A DNA stretch of 64,000 nt, from contig NZ_JACGLT010000004.1 in the NCBI RefSeq assembly GCF_014062315.1, positions 186,001-250,000 of the forward strand, read 5' to 3'. Positions within the stretch are counted from its first letter, which is position 1. Every line of letters starts with the position of its first letter. The notes under the pieces are model-generated. The model did no database searches, was not told the origin of the DNA, and worked only from the letters and a program-made list of their open reading frames with translations. Shown here one piece after another: positions 1-8,233 of this stretch. Both the position numbers and the translations under genes were made by a program. This DNA is from Gelidibacter maritimus. GTDB lineage: Bacteria; Bacteroidota; Bacteroidia; Flavobacteriales; Flavobacteriaceae.

Positions 1-2
1 TC

Positions 3-773
3 TTCTATTCGGTGAAGTATCCAAAGGATTCCACCTTATTTTATAATTCAGACAACTTATCGCAACTGCATAATGGCGCTATTGCCTTTTATGAAGCCGT
101 ATCGTCCACCAATAGGTTTCCTGCACTCAGTCCTGCGGCAAAAATTAAAAATTACGGGCACTATATCGATGCTGGCGCCATTGACAATAGTGGACTGCTG
201 AGTTCTATCGATTTGCATAATTACTTGCTAAAGGATTCAACCTTAAATACTACCAAGAAAGTTTTTGTTGAAATAATAAACGGACGCAACAATTATATCT
301 GGCATCTCATTCAGAAATTTAAAAAAGAGAAGGATGTTGATCATTTCTTTATTGAAGAAAAGGAACAGGATAATATTGTGGCCGATCTTAAAACCGGTCT
401 GAACTTGGATAAAATCCCGAATTATTTAAGTGATTTCTTAAATGATTGGAGTAAAAATCCACTGGTGAGTTATATTCCCATCTATCTGCCGTTTCAAATT
501 GAATTAAAAGAAGTAGAAGCCTATTTGGGAGGTAAACTGATCGATTCAGATCAAATCATTGAACTCAATTATTTTTTAGATCGGCAAAATGCAAAGGTGA
601 AAAAACAAATTAATGACAATGGTTCCGTTTGGCAGACTTACGAACCCACTTTGGCCAGGCATTTAAGTAAAAGCACAATCGCCTATTATGACCGTGTTAT
701 CCAAAGCGAACTGATAACCGATCAGATCGAGGAAATTACAGCCGAATTAAAAACTAAAACCCATCGCCCATGA
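3..773 (+). CDS. Unknown protein, 5'-truncated by the window edge
   Basis: The reading frame is open from the first bases (Phe-Tyr-Ser before a GTG at 12), so the gene probably starts outside the window and the GTG need not be its start. About 256 codons are visible. The sequence is mixed alpha/beta and charged, with no membrane segment and no motif I recognise. It ends in a four-base overlap (ATGA) with the M15 peptidase gene, so the two are almost certainly co-transcribed and translationally coupled. I assign no function. It could be the C-terminal part of a much larger protein. Confidence 0.75.
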   Translation, partial: FYSVKYPKDSTLFYNSDNLSQLHNGAIAFYEAVSSTNRFPALSPAAKIKNYGHYIDAGAIDNSGLLSSIDLHNYLLKDSTLNTTKKVFVEIINGRNNYIWHLIQKFKKEKDVDHFFIEEKEQDNIVADLKTGLNLDKIPNYLSDFLNDWSKNPLVSYIPIYLPFQIELKEVEAYLGGKLIDSDQIIELNYFLDRQNAKVKKQINDNGSVWQTYEPTLARHLSKSTIAYYDRVIQSELITDQIEEITAELKTKTHRP

Positions 774-1618
774 AATCAATCAACTCCATTAATGGTATTC
801 CGTTGCACTACGCTCGATTAACCAATCATCCTTATGGAACCATAGGTGAACAGCGCTTTTTTTCGATTGATGATGATTTTTTAAAGATTCTTGAAAAGGC
901 ATTTGATGAAGTCTTTAAACGATGTCCGTTGGGTTCTCCGGTAGCTATAACTACTGCTGGAATTTTTGTTGCCAAATCTGGACAACATGGTCACGGCAGC
1001 GCTTTCGATTTGGATGCTATATTTTGGAAGGATGCAACATTGGTTACCTTAAACTTTGTTCATCAAAAGCAGCTCTATCTGGGTGTCGAATCCATTCTTC
1101 GGAAACACTTCGGAATGGTCCTGAACCACTTTTATCCAAAACACGCAGACCATTGGCATTTCGATACCAGCGTTTCGGTCGATTACCATGAATCTTCAAA
1201 ATCAGAAACGCTTTACCTTCAAATGGTATTAAAATATATCTACGGAAAATCAGTAATTATCGATGGCATTTCCGGTCCACAGACCAGGGGATTTACAAGT
1301 GAAGTTTTTAAACGGCTCAAAATTTCCGAGCCCATCACTACCATTGTCAACTATTTGAAGTTTTTAGACTTGACTGCTAAGATTGCATTTAAACTTAGTG
1401 AAGACAAAATAAGCCCAATTGAATTAATGGATAACCTGGAAGCTGTCATAGATACCTTGCCAACGGCTCAAAAACAAGAGGTGAGACAAGCATTGAATTC
1501 ATTTTTAGATCATACTGAAACCTCAAAATGGATCATTAGTATAAAGTACGATCTTGATGTGGAATCTGTAATTGACGAGGTCCTAAAATCGGACAGTAAT
1601 AAATCACATAAAAAATAG
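770..1618 (+). CDS. M15/VanY-like zinc peptidase with peptidoglycan-binding-like segment
   Basis: This 282-residue protein has the ligand pattern of M15-type D-Ala-D-Ala/extensin-like metallopeptidases. The first part is a His in GHGSAFDLD (about residues 74-82). The second is DHWHFD (about residues 126-131), which would give the remaining zinc His and the catalytic region. Further on, DGISGPQTRGF (about residues 165-175) resembles the repeat of PG_binding_1 domains. The family cleaves peptide stems of peptidoglycan. No signal peptide or membrane segment is visible, which is odd for a wall enzyme. It overlaps the upstream gene by ATGA and lies five bases before the next gene. The peptidase fold is fairly secure; the binding segment is a weaker call. 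Confidence 0.7.
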   Translation: MKSINSINGIPLHYARLTNHPYGTIGEQRFFSIDDDFLKILEKAFDEVFKRCPLGSPVAITTAGIFVAKSGQHGHGSAFDLDAIFWKDATLVTLNFVHQKQLYLGVESILRKHFGMVLNHFYPKHADHWHFDTSVSVDYHESSKSETLYLQMVLKYIYGKSVIIDGISGPQTRGFTSEVFKRLKISEPITTIVNYLKFLDLTAKIAFKLSEDKISPIELMDNLEAVIDTLPTAQKQEVRQALNSFLDHTETSKWIISIKYDLDVESVIDEVLKSDSNKSHKK

Positions 1619-1623
1619 AAATT

Positions 1624-2025
1624 ATGGAGGCTTATAACGTAGGGACAAACGCTCCCATCAAACTAAAAATAGCAATTGAAACTGAAGCCATACCCATGAG
1701 CTATGCCTTTTTATATCATACTATTGATGACAAGGAGTTTTTTAGTTCCATTCCACCTTTTGATCCCACCCAAAAAACAGGTTGGAAGCAATTGGACGGT
1801 GGAAATCCAGTGAATGGTACGATTTTAAGAGTCTTAACCTTCCTAAGGTTTTTCAATGATTTCCCCGATGAAAAAACGTTTAAACTGGCCATAAAACAAG
1901 TGGAAGATACTTATGAACCCAGTATCAATGGCGGTGATGATGGCCCTTATACCATACCATTTAAATTGAAGGCATTTTATGAGAATAAATCTTGCGTTTT
2001 AGAAAGTGGCATTAAGTTAATTTAA
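1624..2025 (+). CDS. Small unknown protein in the M15 operon
   Basis: This 133-residue soluble protein has no signal peptide, no membrane segment and no recognised motif. It begins five bases after the peptidase gene stops and ends ten bases before an exported protein gene, so it belongs to the same operon. A small cytoplasmic partner, chaperone or structural subunit are all possible, and nothing in the sequence decides between them. Confidence 0.75.
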   Translation: MEAYNVGTNAPIKLKIAIETEAIPMSYAFLYHTIDDKEFFSSIPPFDPTQKTGWKQLDGGNPVNGTILRVLTFLRFFNDFPDEKTFKLAIKQVEDTYEPSINGGDDGPYTIPFKLKAFYENKSCVLESGIKLI

Positions 2026-2035
2026 AACGAGACCT

Positions 2036-3190
2036 ATGACATATTTAAAATTCTTATGTGTTTTGGTAACGTCGGTACTAGTTGCGCAATCGGATACAAA
2101 TCCGACAGCGGGATTGAAAAACCTGGCGCCTCCAAATTCTCCAGCATTTGTATTAATGGATATTGCACCTTCCAATATTATCGTCCCCGACAATATTCAG
2201 GCATTTTCTATTCAGACCATCAATGCGTTTTCAGGAAATAGCAAGGACGGATTGGGAAACAACAATTACGCTGTGGAGTTTCAGCCCTACTGGTACGTGA
2301 AACGAGAAAAGATGAACTTCTTTAAATATAATAATCTCAAAACTGATAAGCCTGAAGGAGAAACTATAAGTGTCAATGACTATACGCGTTACAATGTGTT
2401 CGGTGACGTTTGGAAAAAGGCATCCGTTTCTTTGGCATTGATGGACGGTACTTTCAATGTCTTTGAAGTGCCACAATCATTTGTGTCTGTTGGTGTGAGA
2501 ACACGGTTATTAACGGTTAAGACCAAGAATCAAATTGCCGAGATCAAATCTCAATACACAGGGTACGAGGAGTTCATGTCAAGTCCTGAAGTCATTGCGG
2601 TTTTTGCCAACCCCAGTTTAAGTCTATCGGAGATAAACACCGCCATCAACAGCTTGGAAGGTTACCAAACTATAGTTCAAAATTTTGAGCAATCCATACA
2701 GCGAAAACCATTTTTCGCCTTGGATGTGGCCGTTGCCTATAGCCATTTTATGGGCGATAAAAGTCAGGACATGGATGATGCCTTTGGCCGTCTTGGGTTT
2801 TGGGCAACGGGCGATCTGGCATTTTATACACCAACTATTGGAAAACAAAGCCACGTTCATATTTATGGCGTATTCAGATATCTTAGGGATGGTTTAAATT
2901 TAGATCCAGATTCTGGAGAGTTGAGGATTGAAAATACCACGGACTATGGCGCTAAAATTGCTTTGGAATTGGATAAGCTTTCTTTTGGCTATGAATACAT
3001 CACAAGAGATTCAGAAAATAATAATGAAGAACGGTCTATTGGCAGCATCAGATATAAAATCAGTGAGGCCTTTACCATAAATGGAGGCTTCGGAAAAAAC
3101 TTTGTAAGCGAAGGTACCACTGTGGTTCTTTTTGGTATCCAATGGGGACTGGATTTTGATAGTTCGGTGGTATTGGATCCTAATAGATAG
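2036..3190 (+). CDS. Exported protein, probable outer-membrane beta-barrel
   Basis: This 384-residue protein starts with a signal peptide (MTYLKFLCVLVTSVLVAQ, with the Ala-Gln cleavage context usual in Bacteroidota). The rest is rich in alternating hydrophobic/polar strands ending in aromatic residues (for example YAVEFQPYWYV near residue 80 and LSFGYEYIT near 320), as in outer-membrane barrels. A central stretch (about residues 165-225) looks helical. It is the last gene of the tight operon that carries the M15 peptidase. The barrel assignment rests on strand pattern only. Confidence 0.6.
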   Translation: MTYLKFLCVLVTSVLVAQSDTNPTAGLKNLAPPNSPAFVLMDIAPSNIIVPDNIQAFSIQTINAFSGNSKDGLGNNNYAVEFQPYWYVKREKMNFFKYNNLKTDKPEGETISVNDYTRYNVFGDVWKKASVSLALMDGTFNVFEVPQSFVSVGVRTRLLTVKTKNQIAEIKSQYTGYEEFMSSPEVIAVFANPSLSLSEINTAINSLEGYQTIVQNFEQSIQRKPFFALDVAVAYSHFMGDKSQDMDDAFGRLGFWATGDLAFYTPTIGKQSHVHIYGVFRYLRDGLNLDPDSGELRIENTTDYGAKIALELDKLSFGYEYITRDSENNNEERSIGSIRYKISEAFTINGGFGKNFVSEGTTVVLFGIQWGLDFDSSVVLDPNR

Positions 3191-3443
3191 TCTTAGACCT
3201 ATTTATACTACCATGGCTAATATCAGATCTATCTATTTTTTGGTGCCATTCTCAATTAGGATTTTATGATTCATAATCACTTTGTCAAGGTTGGTGTTTT
3301 CCACTAACGTTTCTGAGTTATTATATTCAAGATGTTTTCTTTTGCGTATATATAACTCAATTCCATAGACCAATAACCGCCTTCAAACTTTCCCCTTTGA
3401 AGTTAGGGGCATTCTTCATACATTTAACCAAACCAATCCTGCT
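3191..3443. other. Intergenic region before comM/yifB
   Basis: There are 253 bases without a convincing gene. I see no clear TAnnTTTG promoter element and no strong hairpin. A promoter for the ComM-like gene is expected here but I could not identify one. Confidence 0.4.
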
Positions 3444-4982
3444 ATGCTCAAAAAAGTTTTCGGAAGTGCCGTTTTTGGCGTTGAGGCGACAACCATCACC
3501 GTTGAGGTCAATGTGGATAACGGCGTTGGTTATCACCTGGTAGGTTTGCCCGACAATGCCATTAAAGAAAGTAATTTCCGGATTGCCGCAGCCCTTCAAA
3601 ATAATGGCTATAAAATCCCTGGTAAAAAAATCATCATTAACATGTCGCCCGCCGATTTACGCAAGGAAGGCTCCAGTTATGACTTGACCTTGGCCATTGG
3701 AGTTTTGGCCGCCACCGGGCAGATTCAGGCCGAGAATCTGGAGGAGTATTTGATTATGGGCGAATTGTCCTTGGATGGCAATCTGCAACCCATTAAAGGT
3801 GCCTTGCCAATCGCCATTAAAGCCCAAGAAGAAGGCTATAAAGGTTTTATCCTTCCGATGCAAAATGCCAAAGAAGCAGGTATTGTTGCAGGGTTGGAAG
3901 TTTATGGCGTTGAAAACATTAAGCAAGTCATCGATTTTTTTGATAAAAATGAGCCGTTGGAGCGCACGATTATTAATGTTGAAGAGGAATTTTACAAAAG
4001 TTTAGATTTTCCGGAGTTTGATTTTTCAGATGTAAAAGGTCAGGAATCCATCAAGCGCTGTATGGAAATTGCGGCGGCTGGCGGACATAATATCATTCTG
4101 ATCGGCCCTCCTGGAGCAGGAAAAACCATGTTGGCCAAGCGCTTGCCAAGTATTTTGCCACCTATGACCATGCGAGAAGCTTTGGAAACCACTAAAATTC
4201 ACTCGGTAGCGGGACGCGTCAAGGCCAATACAGGGTTAATGTCACAACGACCGTTTAGAAGTCCCCATCATACGATTTCGAACGTCGCCCTAGTAGGTGG
4301 TGGAAGTTACCCACAACCAGGAGAGATTTCACTATCTCATAACGGCGTTTTGTTTTTGGACGAATTGCCAGAATTCAAACGCGATGTTTTGGAAGTCATG
4401 CGTCAGCCTTTGGAAGATCGGGAAGTAACCATTTCACGAGCCAAATTTACGGTCACCTATCCCTCGTCATTTATGTTGGTAGCGAGTATGAATCCGAGTC
4501 CGGGTGGCTATTTCAATGATCCGAATGCGCCTGTGACCTCGTCACCTCATGAAATGCAAAGGTATTTAAGCAAAATTTCTGGTCCGCTGTTGGACCGTAT
4601 CGATATTCATATTGAAGTGACGCCGGTGCCTTTTGAGAAATTATCGGATGAACGTAAAGGCGAATCGTCCATAGACATCCGTAAACGGGTTACCGCGGCG
4701 AGAGAGCGGCAAACCAAACGATTTGAAAAATATGAAAATGTCCATTATAATGCGCAGATGAGCAGCAAGCAGATTCGTGACTATTGTAAATTGGATGCAG
4801 CATCCTTACAATTACTTAAAACGGCTATGGAACGTTTAAATCTATCGGCCCGAGCCTACGATCGTATTTTAAAAGTATCACGAACTATCGCTGACCTAGA
4901 AGGTGTAGAAACTTTAAACGGATCGCATATCAGTGAAGCCATTCAATATAGGAGCTTGGATAGGGAAGGGTGGTTGGGATAA
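3444..4982 (+). CDS. comM: YifB/ComM family Mg-chelatase-like AAA+ ATPase
   Basis: This 512-residue protein has the full length of the ComM/YifB family (about 500). Order: an N-terminal S5/Lon-like ChlI domain (about residues 1-190), then an AAA+ Mg-chelatase domain with Walker A GPPGAGKT at about 221-228 and Walker B GVLFLDEL at about 302-309, then a C-terminal chelatase-type domain. RSPHHTIS and the arginine-rich [11 protein letters not shown] segments are typical. ComM is known in naturally competent bacteria as a hexameric branch-migration helicase that helps integrate transformed DNA. Whether this organism is competent cannot be told here. The 3' end has been copied into the downstream spacer (see repeat entries). 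Confidence 0.93.
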   Translation: MLKKVFGSAVFGVEATTITVEVNVDNGVGYHLVGLPDNAIKESNFRIAAALQNNGYKIPGKKIIINMSPADLRKEGSSYDLTLAIGVLAATGQIQAENLEEYLIMGELSLDGNLQPIKGALPIAIKAQEEGYKGFILPMQNAKEAGIVAGLEVYGVENIKQVIDFFDKNEPLERTIINVEEEFYKSLDFPEFDFSDVKGQESIKRCMEIAAAGGHNIILIGPPGAGKTMLAKRLPSILPPMTMREALETTKIHSVAGRVKANTGLMSQRPFRSPHHTISNVALVGGGSYPQPGEISLSHNGVLFLDELPEFKRDVLEVMRQPLEDREVTISRAKFTVTYPSSFMLVASMNPSPGGYFNDPNAPVTSSPHEMQRYLSKISGPLLDRIDIHIEVTPVPFEKLSDERKGESSIDIRKRVTAARERQTKRFEKYENVHYNAQMSSKQIRDYCKLDAASLQLLKTAMERLNLSARAYDRILKVSRTIADLEGVETLNGSHISEAIQYRSLDREGWLG

Positions 4983-4985
4983 TGC

Positions 4986-5005
4986 ATTCCTGCGAAGGCA
5001 GGAAT
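4986..5005. repeat. Perfect GC-rich hairpin after yifB
   Basis: Arms attcctgc and gcaggaat pair perfectly around a gaag loop, four bases after the yifB stop. No T-run follows directly, so it is more like an intergenic REP-type palindrome than a classical terminator, although it may stop or stabilise the transcript. Confidence 0.6.
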
Positions 5006-5117
5006 CTTAGGAAAAAAATGCCAATTCTAAAAAGTTAAAATCAGTTTTAACAAGGTTTTGTTTAATTATTTTAGTGAAGCCGAAGTTTGTATAAGGAAGG
5101 GAAGTTGAGCTACCCCA

Positions 5118-5156
5118 TTCCTGCCTACCTGTCCGGCAGACCGGCGAAGGCAGGAA
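5118..5156. repeat. Longer relative of the same GC-rich hairpin
   Basis: Arms ttcctgcc (5118-5125) and ggcaggaa (5149-5156) enclose a GC-rich insert containing two ccgg boxes. It occupies the same place in repeat unit 2 as the 4986-5005 hairpin does in unit 1. It looks like the same mobile-type intergenic palindrome with an internal expansion. A related cctgcctgtctgc sequence is at about 15421. Confidence 0.55.
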
Positions 5157-5601
5157 ACCTTTAGGTTCAACGAAGTTAATCTTAGGATGAAATTGCCAAT
5201 TTTAAATAATTTAAAACCAGTTTTAACAAGTTTTAGTTTTATTATTTCAGTGAAGCCATTCGATACCGAAGTCTGGATAGGTAAGGGTGGTTAGGCTAAA
5301 GGACTGCTGCGAAGACAGGAAACCTTTAGATTCAAAAAGTTAATCTCAGGTTACAAAAGACAATTTTAATTCTATAAAAAAATCGTTCACTCTATGATCA
5401 AAGCCTTAAATTTGAATTTATGGATTGATTCAACGACAGGATTCTATAGATGTCAAGAACTATCTCCATATAGAAGACCTTAAAGATATAAACTGTGGTC
5501 GTATGTCCACATTTTAGTGAAAGCAGGAAACCTTTAGATTCAACAAATTAATCTGAGTAACAAAACGATAATTTAAACTTATAAACATCAATATCTTCAC
5601 T

Positions 5602-6723
5602 ATGACCCACACCTTAAAATACCTAATTCCAATCCTTCTCGTTTTTGCTTGCAACAATTCTAAGGAAAAAGAACAACCCAAACCCGAGGCATCAGCAGAA
5701 ATCGTACAAGTTGAAGCTCCAATCCTACATTTGGAAGAGGCCAATCGTTTAGCTGAGTTGCCGATAAATTGCGTACAGGTTGAATATCCCAACAAACTCA
5801 ATCAAACTATTGGCAGTTCGGACGATTTAAAGTCTCCTAAAACGCTTCATCCCGCATTCTACGGGTGTTTTGACTGGCATTCCTCAGTCCATGGTCATTG
5901 GAGTTTGGTGAGTTTGTTGAAGCAGTTTCCTGAGTTGGATAAAAAAGCAGATATTGAAGATATGTTGTTGCAAAATATGTCCAAGGAAAATATTCAAATT
6001 GAAGTGGATTATTTTTTTGGAAAACACAACGCTACTTACGAACGCACTTATGGTTGGGCGTGGCTGTTAAAGCTTGCAGAAGAACTTCATACATGGGATG
6101 CGCCGTTGGCAAGGGAACTGGAATCTAATTTGCAGCCTTTAACTGATCTGATGGTCGAAAAATACATCGAGTTTTTACCAAAGCTCAACTATCCCATTCG
6201 GGTTGGGGAACATCCCAATACGGCTTTCGGATTGTCGTTTGCCTACGATTATGCGAATACTGTTGGGAACGAAACACTAAAATCCTTAATCGTTCAGCGA
6301 TCGAAAGATTTTTATTTGAAAGACGCCAATTGTCCTTTGAGCTGGGAACCAAGTGGTTTTGATTTTCTATCGCCATGTTTGGAAGAAGCTGCCTTGATGA
6401 AACGTGTCTTGCCAAAAGAAGAATTTAAAACTTGGTTATCCGATTTTCTTCCCCAATTAAAAGATCAAAACTTTGCTTTGGAAACGGGAAAGGTAAGCGA
6501 CAGAACGGATGGAAAATTGGTGCATCTCGATGGCGTCAATTTTTCGAGAGCATGGAGTTTATATGAGATTTCTAAAGACTTGCCGGAATATGCACATCTG
6601 AAAAATATTGCCAATGCACACATAAATTATTCCCTGCCAAGTATTGTGGGTGATAGTTATGAAGGAGGCCATTGGCTGGGCAGTTTTGCCATCTATGCGC
6701 TAAATACGGTAGCGCGTGATTAA
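5602..6723 (+). CDS. DUF2891 family lipoprotein
   Basis: This 373-residue protein has a lipoprotein signal (hydrophobic stretch ending in VFAC, Cys at about 17), followed by a charged linker. The body matches the DUF2891 family: HPAFYGCFDWHSSVHGHW (about residues 89-106), a Trp/His-rich core, and GGHWLGSFAIYAL at the C-terminus. The many conserved His, Trp and acidic residues in an alpha-helical protein suggest an alpha/alpha-barrel enzyme, but no activity is known to me. The stop overlaps the GTG start of the Nramp-like gene by eight bases, so the two are coupled, next to the 5-oxoprolinase genes. Confidence 0.85.
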   Translation: MTHTLKYLIPILLVFACNNSKEKEQPKPEASAEIVQVEAPILHLEEANRLAELPINCVQVEYPNKLNQTIGSSDDLKSPKTLHPAFYGCFDWHSSVHGHWSLVSLLKQFPELDKKADIEDMLLQNMSKENIQIEVDYFFGKHNATYERTYGWAWLLKLAEELHTWDAPLARELESNLQPLTDLMVEKYIEFLPKLNYPIRVGEHPNTAFGLSFAYDYANTVGNETLKSLIVQRSKDFYLKDANCPLSWEPSGFDFLSPCLEEAALMKRVLPKEEFKTWLSDFLPQLKDQNFALETGKVSDRTDGKLVHLDGVNFSRAWSLYEISKDLPEYAHLKNIANAHINYSLPSIVGDSYEGGHWLGSFAIYALNTVARD

Positions 6724-7942
6724 AAACTGGTTTAAAAATATTGGTCCTGGTCCTTTAGTTGCCGCAGCTTTTATCGGGCCTGGCACAGTTACTGTCTGCA
6801 CTTTAGCTGGCGTCAATTTCGGATTTGCTTTGTTGTGGGCCATGGGCTTGTCTATTATTGCAACTGTTGTTCTCCAGGAAATGTCCGCACGCTTGGGTCT
6901 CATTTCACAAAAGGGACTTTCGGAAATCATACGGTCGGAAATTAAAAATCCGATACTTAAAGGACTTACAATCCTCTTGATTCTCTCAGCAATTGTTATT
7001 GGCAATGCAGCCTATGAAGCTGGAAATATCAGCGGCGGTGTTTTGGGAATGGAAACTATTTTAGGAAATCCTACAGTGATTCTTGCCGGTTTTAATTTGA
7101 ACATATTGAGTGTTATCGTTGGAATTATAGCGTTTTCAGTGCTTTATATCGGGAATTATAAGGTTTTGGAGCGGGTTTTAGTGTCGTTGGTCATTTTGAT
7201 GAGTGTGTCTTTTCTGGTAACTGCCTTTATTACACAACCAAATCTTTCAGATATTTTCAGCGGACTTTTTGTTCCTCAGGTTTCGGAGGAAAATTTACTG
7301 ACTATTATTGGGTTGATTGGAACTACGGTGGTACCATATAATTTGTTTTTACATGCCTCGCTTGTAAAAGAAAAATGGCATCATGCATCCGACTTAAAAT
7401 ACGCAAGAAAGGACACGATAATCGCTGTTGTTTTGGGTGGCACTGTGTCCATGAGTATCATTATTTCGGCTGCAGCTATTGACACTCAGAATATTTCCAG
7501 TGCTGCCGATTTGGCCAAAGGATTGGAACCCCTGTTCGGTCGTTTTGCTAAGTACTTTTTGGCAATTGGTCTATTTGCTGCAGGAATTACCAGCGCTATT
7601 ACTGCACCTTTGGCCGCAGCGTATGTAGCTACTGGTTGTATGGGCTGGTCAACAAGTATGAAATCCAAACAATTTAAAGCGGTTTGGATGTTTATTTTGG
7701 GTTTGGGCGTTTTGTTTTCGTCCATCGGATTTAAGTCTATTGAAATTATCAAATTTGCTCAAATTACCAATGGGTTGTTGTTGCCCATTATCGCAGGGTT
7801 TTTATTGTGGGTGATGAATAAATCCAGTATTTTAGGAAAGTATAAGAATACTATAATTCAGAATGTCATTGGGTGTGTTATTGTTGGAGTGGCTGTGTTT
7901 CTTGGAGCGAAGAGTATTTTGATGGTGTTTGAGGTAATTTAA
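6716..7942 (+). CDS. Nramp-related transporter lacking metal-binding motifs
   Basis: This 408-residue protein has about eleven membrane segments and the Nramp/LeuT-like layout. Segment 1 (GPGPLVAAAFIGPGTVT, about residues 9-25) and segment 6 (VVPYNLFLHASLV) align by eye to the Nramp motifs. The conserved DPGN is replaced by GPGT and the MPH motif by VPY, so the Asp, Asn, Met and His that bind Mn/Fe are absent. It starts with GTG inside the end of the DUF2891 gene. It lies before pxpABC, as the Nramp-family gene ycsG does in the Bacillus subtilis ycsF-kipI-kipA cluster. I infer that it imports an organic substrate such as 5-oxoproline rather than a metal. Confidence 0.85.
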   Translation: MIKNWFKNIGPGPLVAAAFIGPGTVTVCTLAGVNFGFALLWAMGLSIIATVVLQEMSARLGLISQKGLSEIIRSEIKNPILKGLTILLILSAIVIGNAAYEAGNISGGVLGMETILGNPTVILAGFNLNILSVIVGIIAFSVLYIGNYKVLERVLVSLVILMSVSFLVTAFITQPNLSDIFSGLFVPQVSEENLLTIIGLIGTTVVPYNLFLHASLVKEKWHHASDLKYARKDTIIAVVLGGTVSMSIIISAAAIDTQNISSAADLAKGLEPLFGRFAKYFLAIGLFAAGITSAITAPLAAAYVATGCMGWSTSMKSKQFKAVWMFILGLGVLFSSIGFKSIEIIKFAQITNGLLLPIIAGFLLWVMNKSSILGKYKNTIIQNVIGCVIVGVAVFLGAKSILMVFEVI

Positions 7943-8233
7943 TGTTTTTGAGGATTTATAAAATTTCAAAAATAAAATTCCAAATTCCAGTTGAATAGTT
8001 AGTAATTGGTGAAATTGGCCTAATATGAGGGCTATTCAGTTTTTCTCGTAGACCTGCATGTTGACAGACAGGGCCACAGAGCCACAGAGCAGGAGAGATG
8101 CAAGGTTACAATGAATTGTAAAGAGCTGATCCCGATAGCTATCGTTAAGTGTCTAAAAAAAACATCGTAAAATTAGAACTATAACTGCTATCGGTCTTAA
8201 CCGAGAAAAAGATCAGTATTTTATTAGAAATCA
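7943..8233. other. Spacer between Nramp-like gene and pxpA with palindromes
   Basis: The 291-base spacer has a perfect 12-base palindrome cgatagctatcg (8133-8144) and an inverted repeat tcggt-ctta-accga (8191-8204) preceded by gctatcgg. A short direct repeat (gccacagag twice) lies at about 8071-8088. No TAnnTTTG element was found. The first palindrome resembles a short intergenic palindrome common in Flavobacteriaceae; the second is a possible regulatory site for pxpA. Confidence 0.45.

Larger units (their letters stand above)
4932..5625 (+). repeat. Decayed tandem repeats derived from the yifB 3' end
   Basis: About four diverged head-to-tail units fill the spacer: 4932-5072 (which includes the last 17 codons of yifB), 5073-5248, 5249-about 5400, and 5516-about 5625. 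Units 1 and 3 share agtgaagccattc followed by a near copy of the coding end (about gcttggataggg aagggtggtt). Units 1 and 2 share cagttttaacaag. Units 2, 3 and 4 share caggaaacctttag and ttcaa. The end of unit 3 (ataaa, then ttcactctatgat and ccttaaat) matches the leader and first codons of the next gene at 5602. This indicates repeated duplication of the junction between the two genes, followed by decay. Confidence 0.7.
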
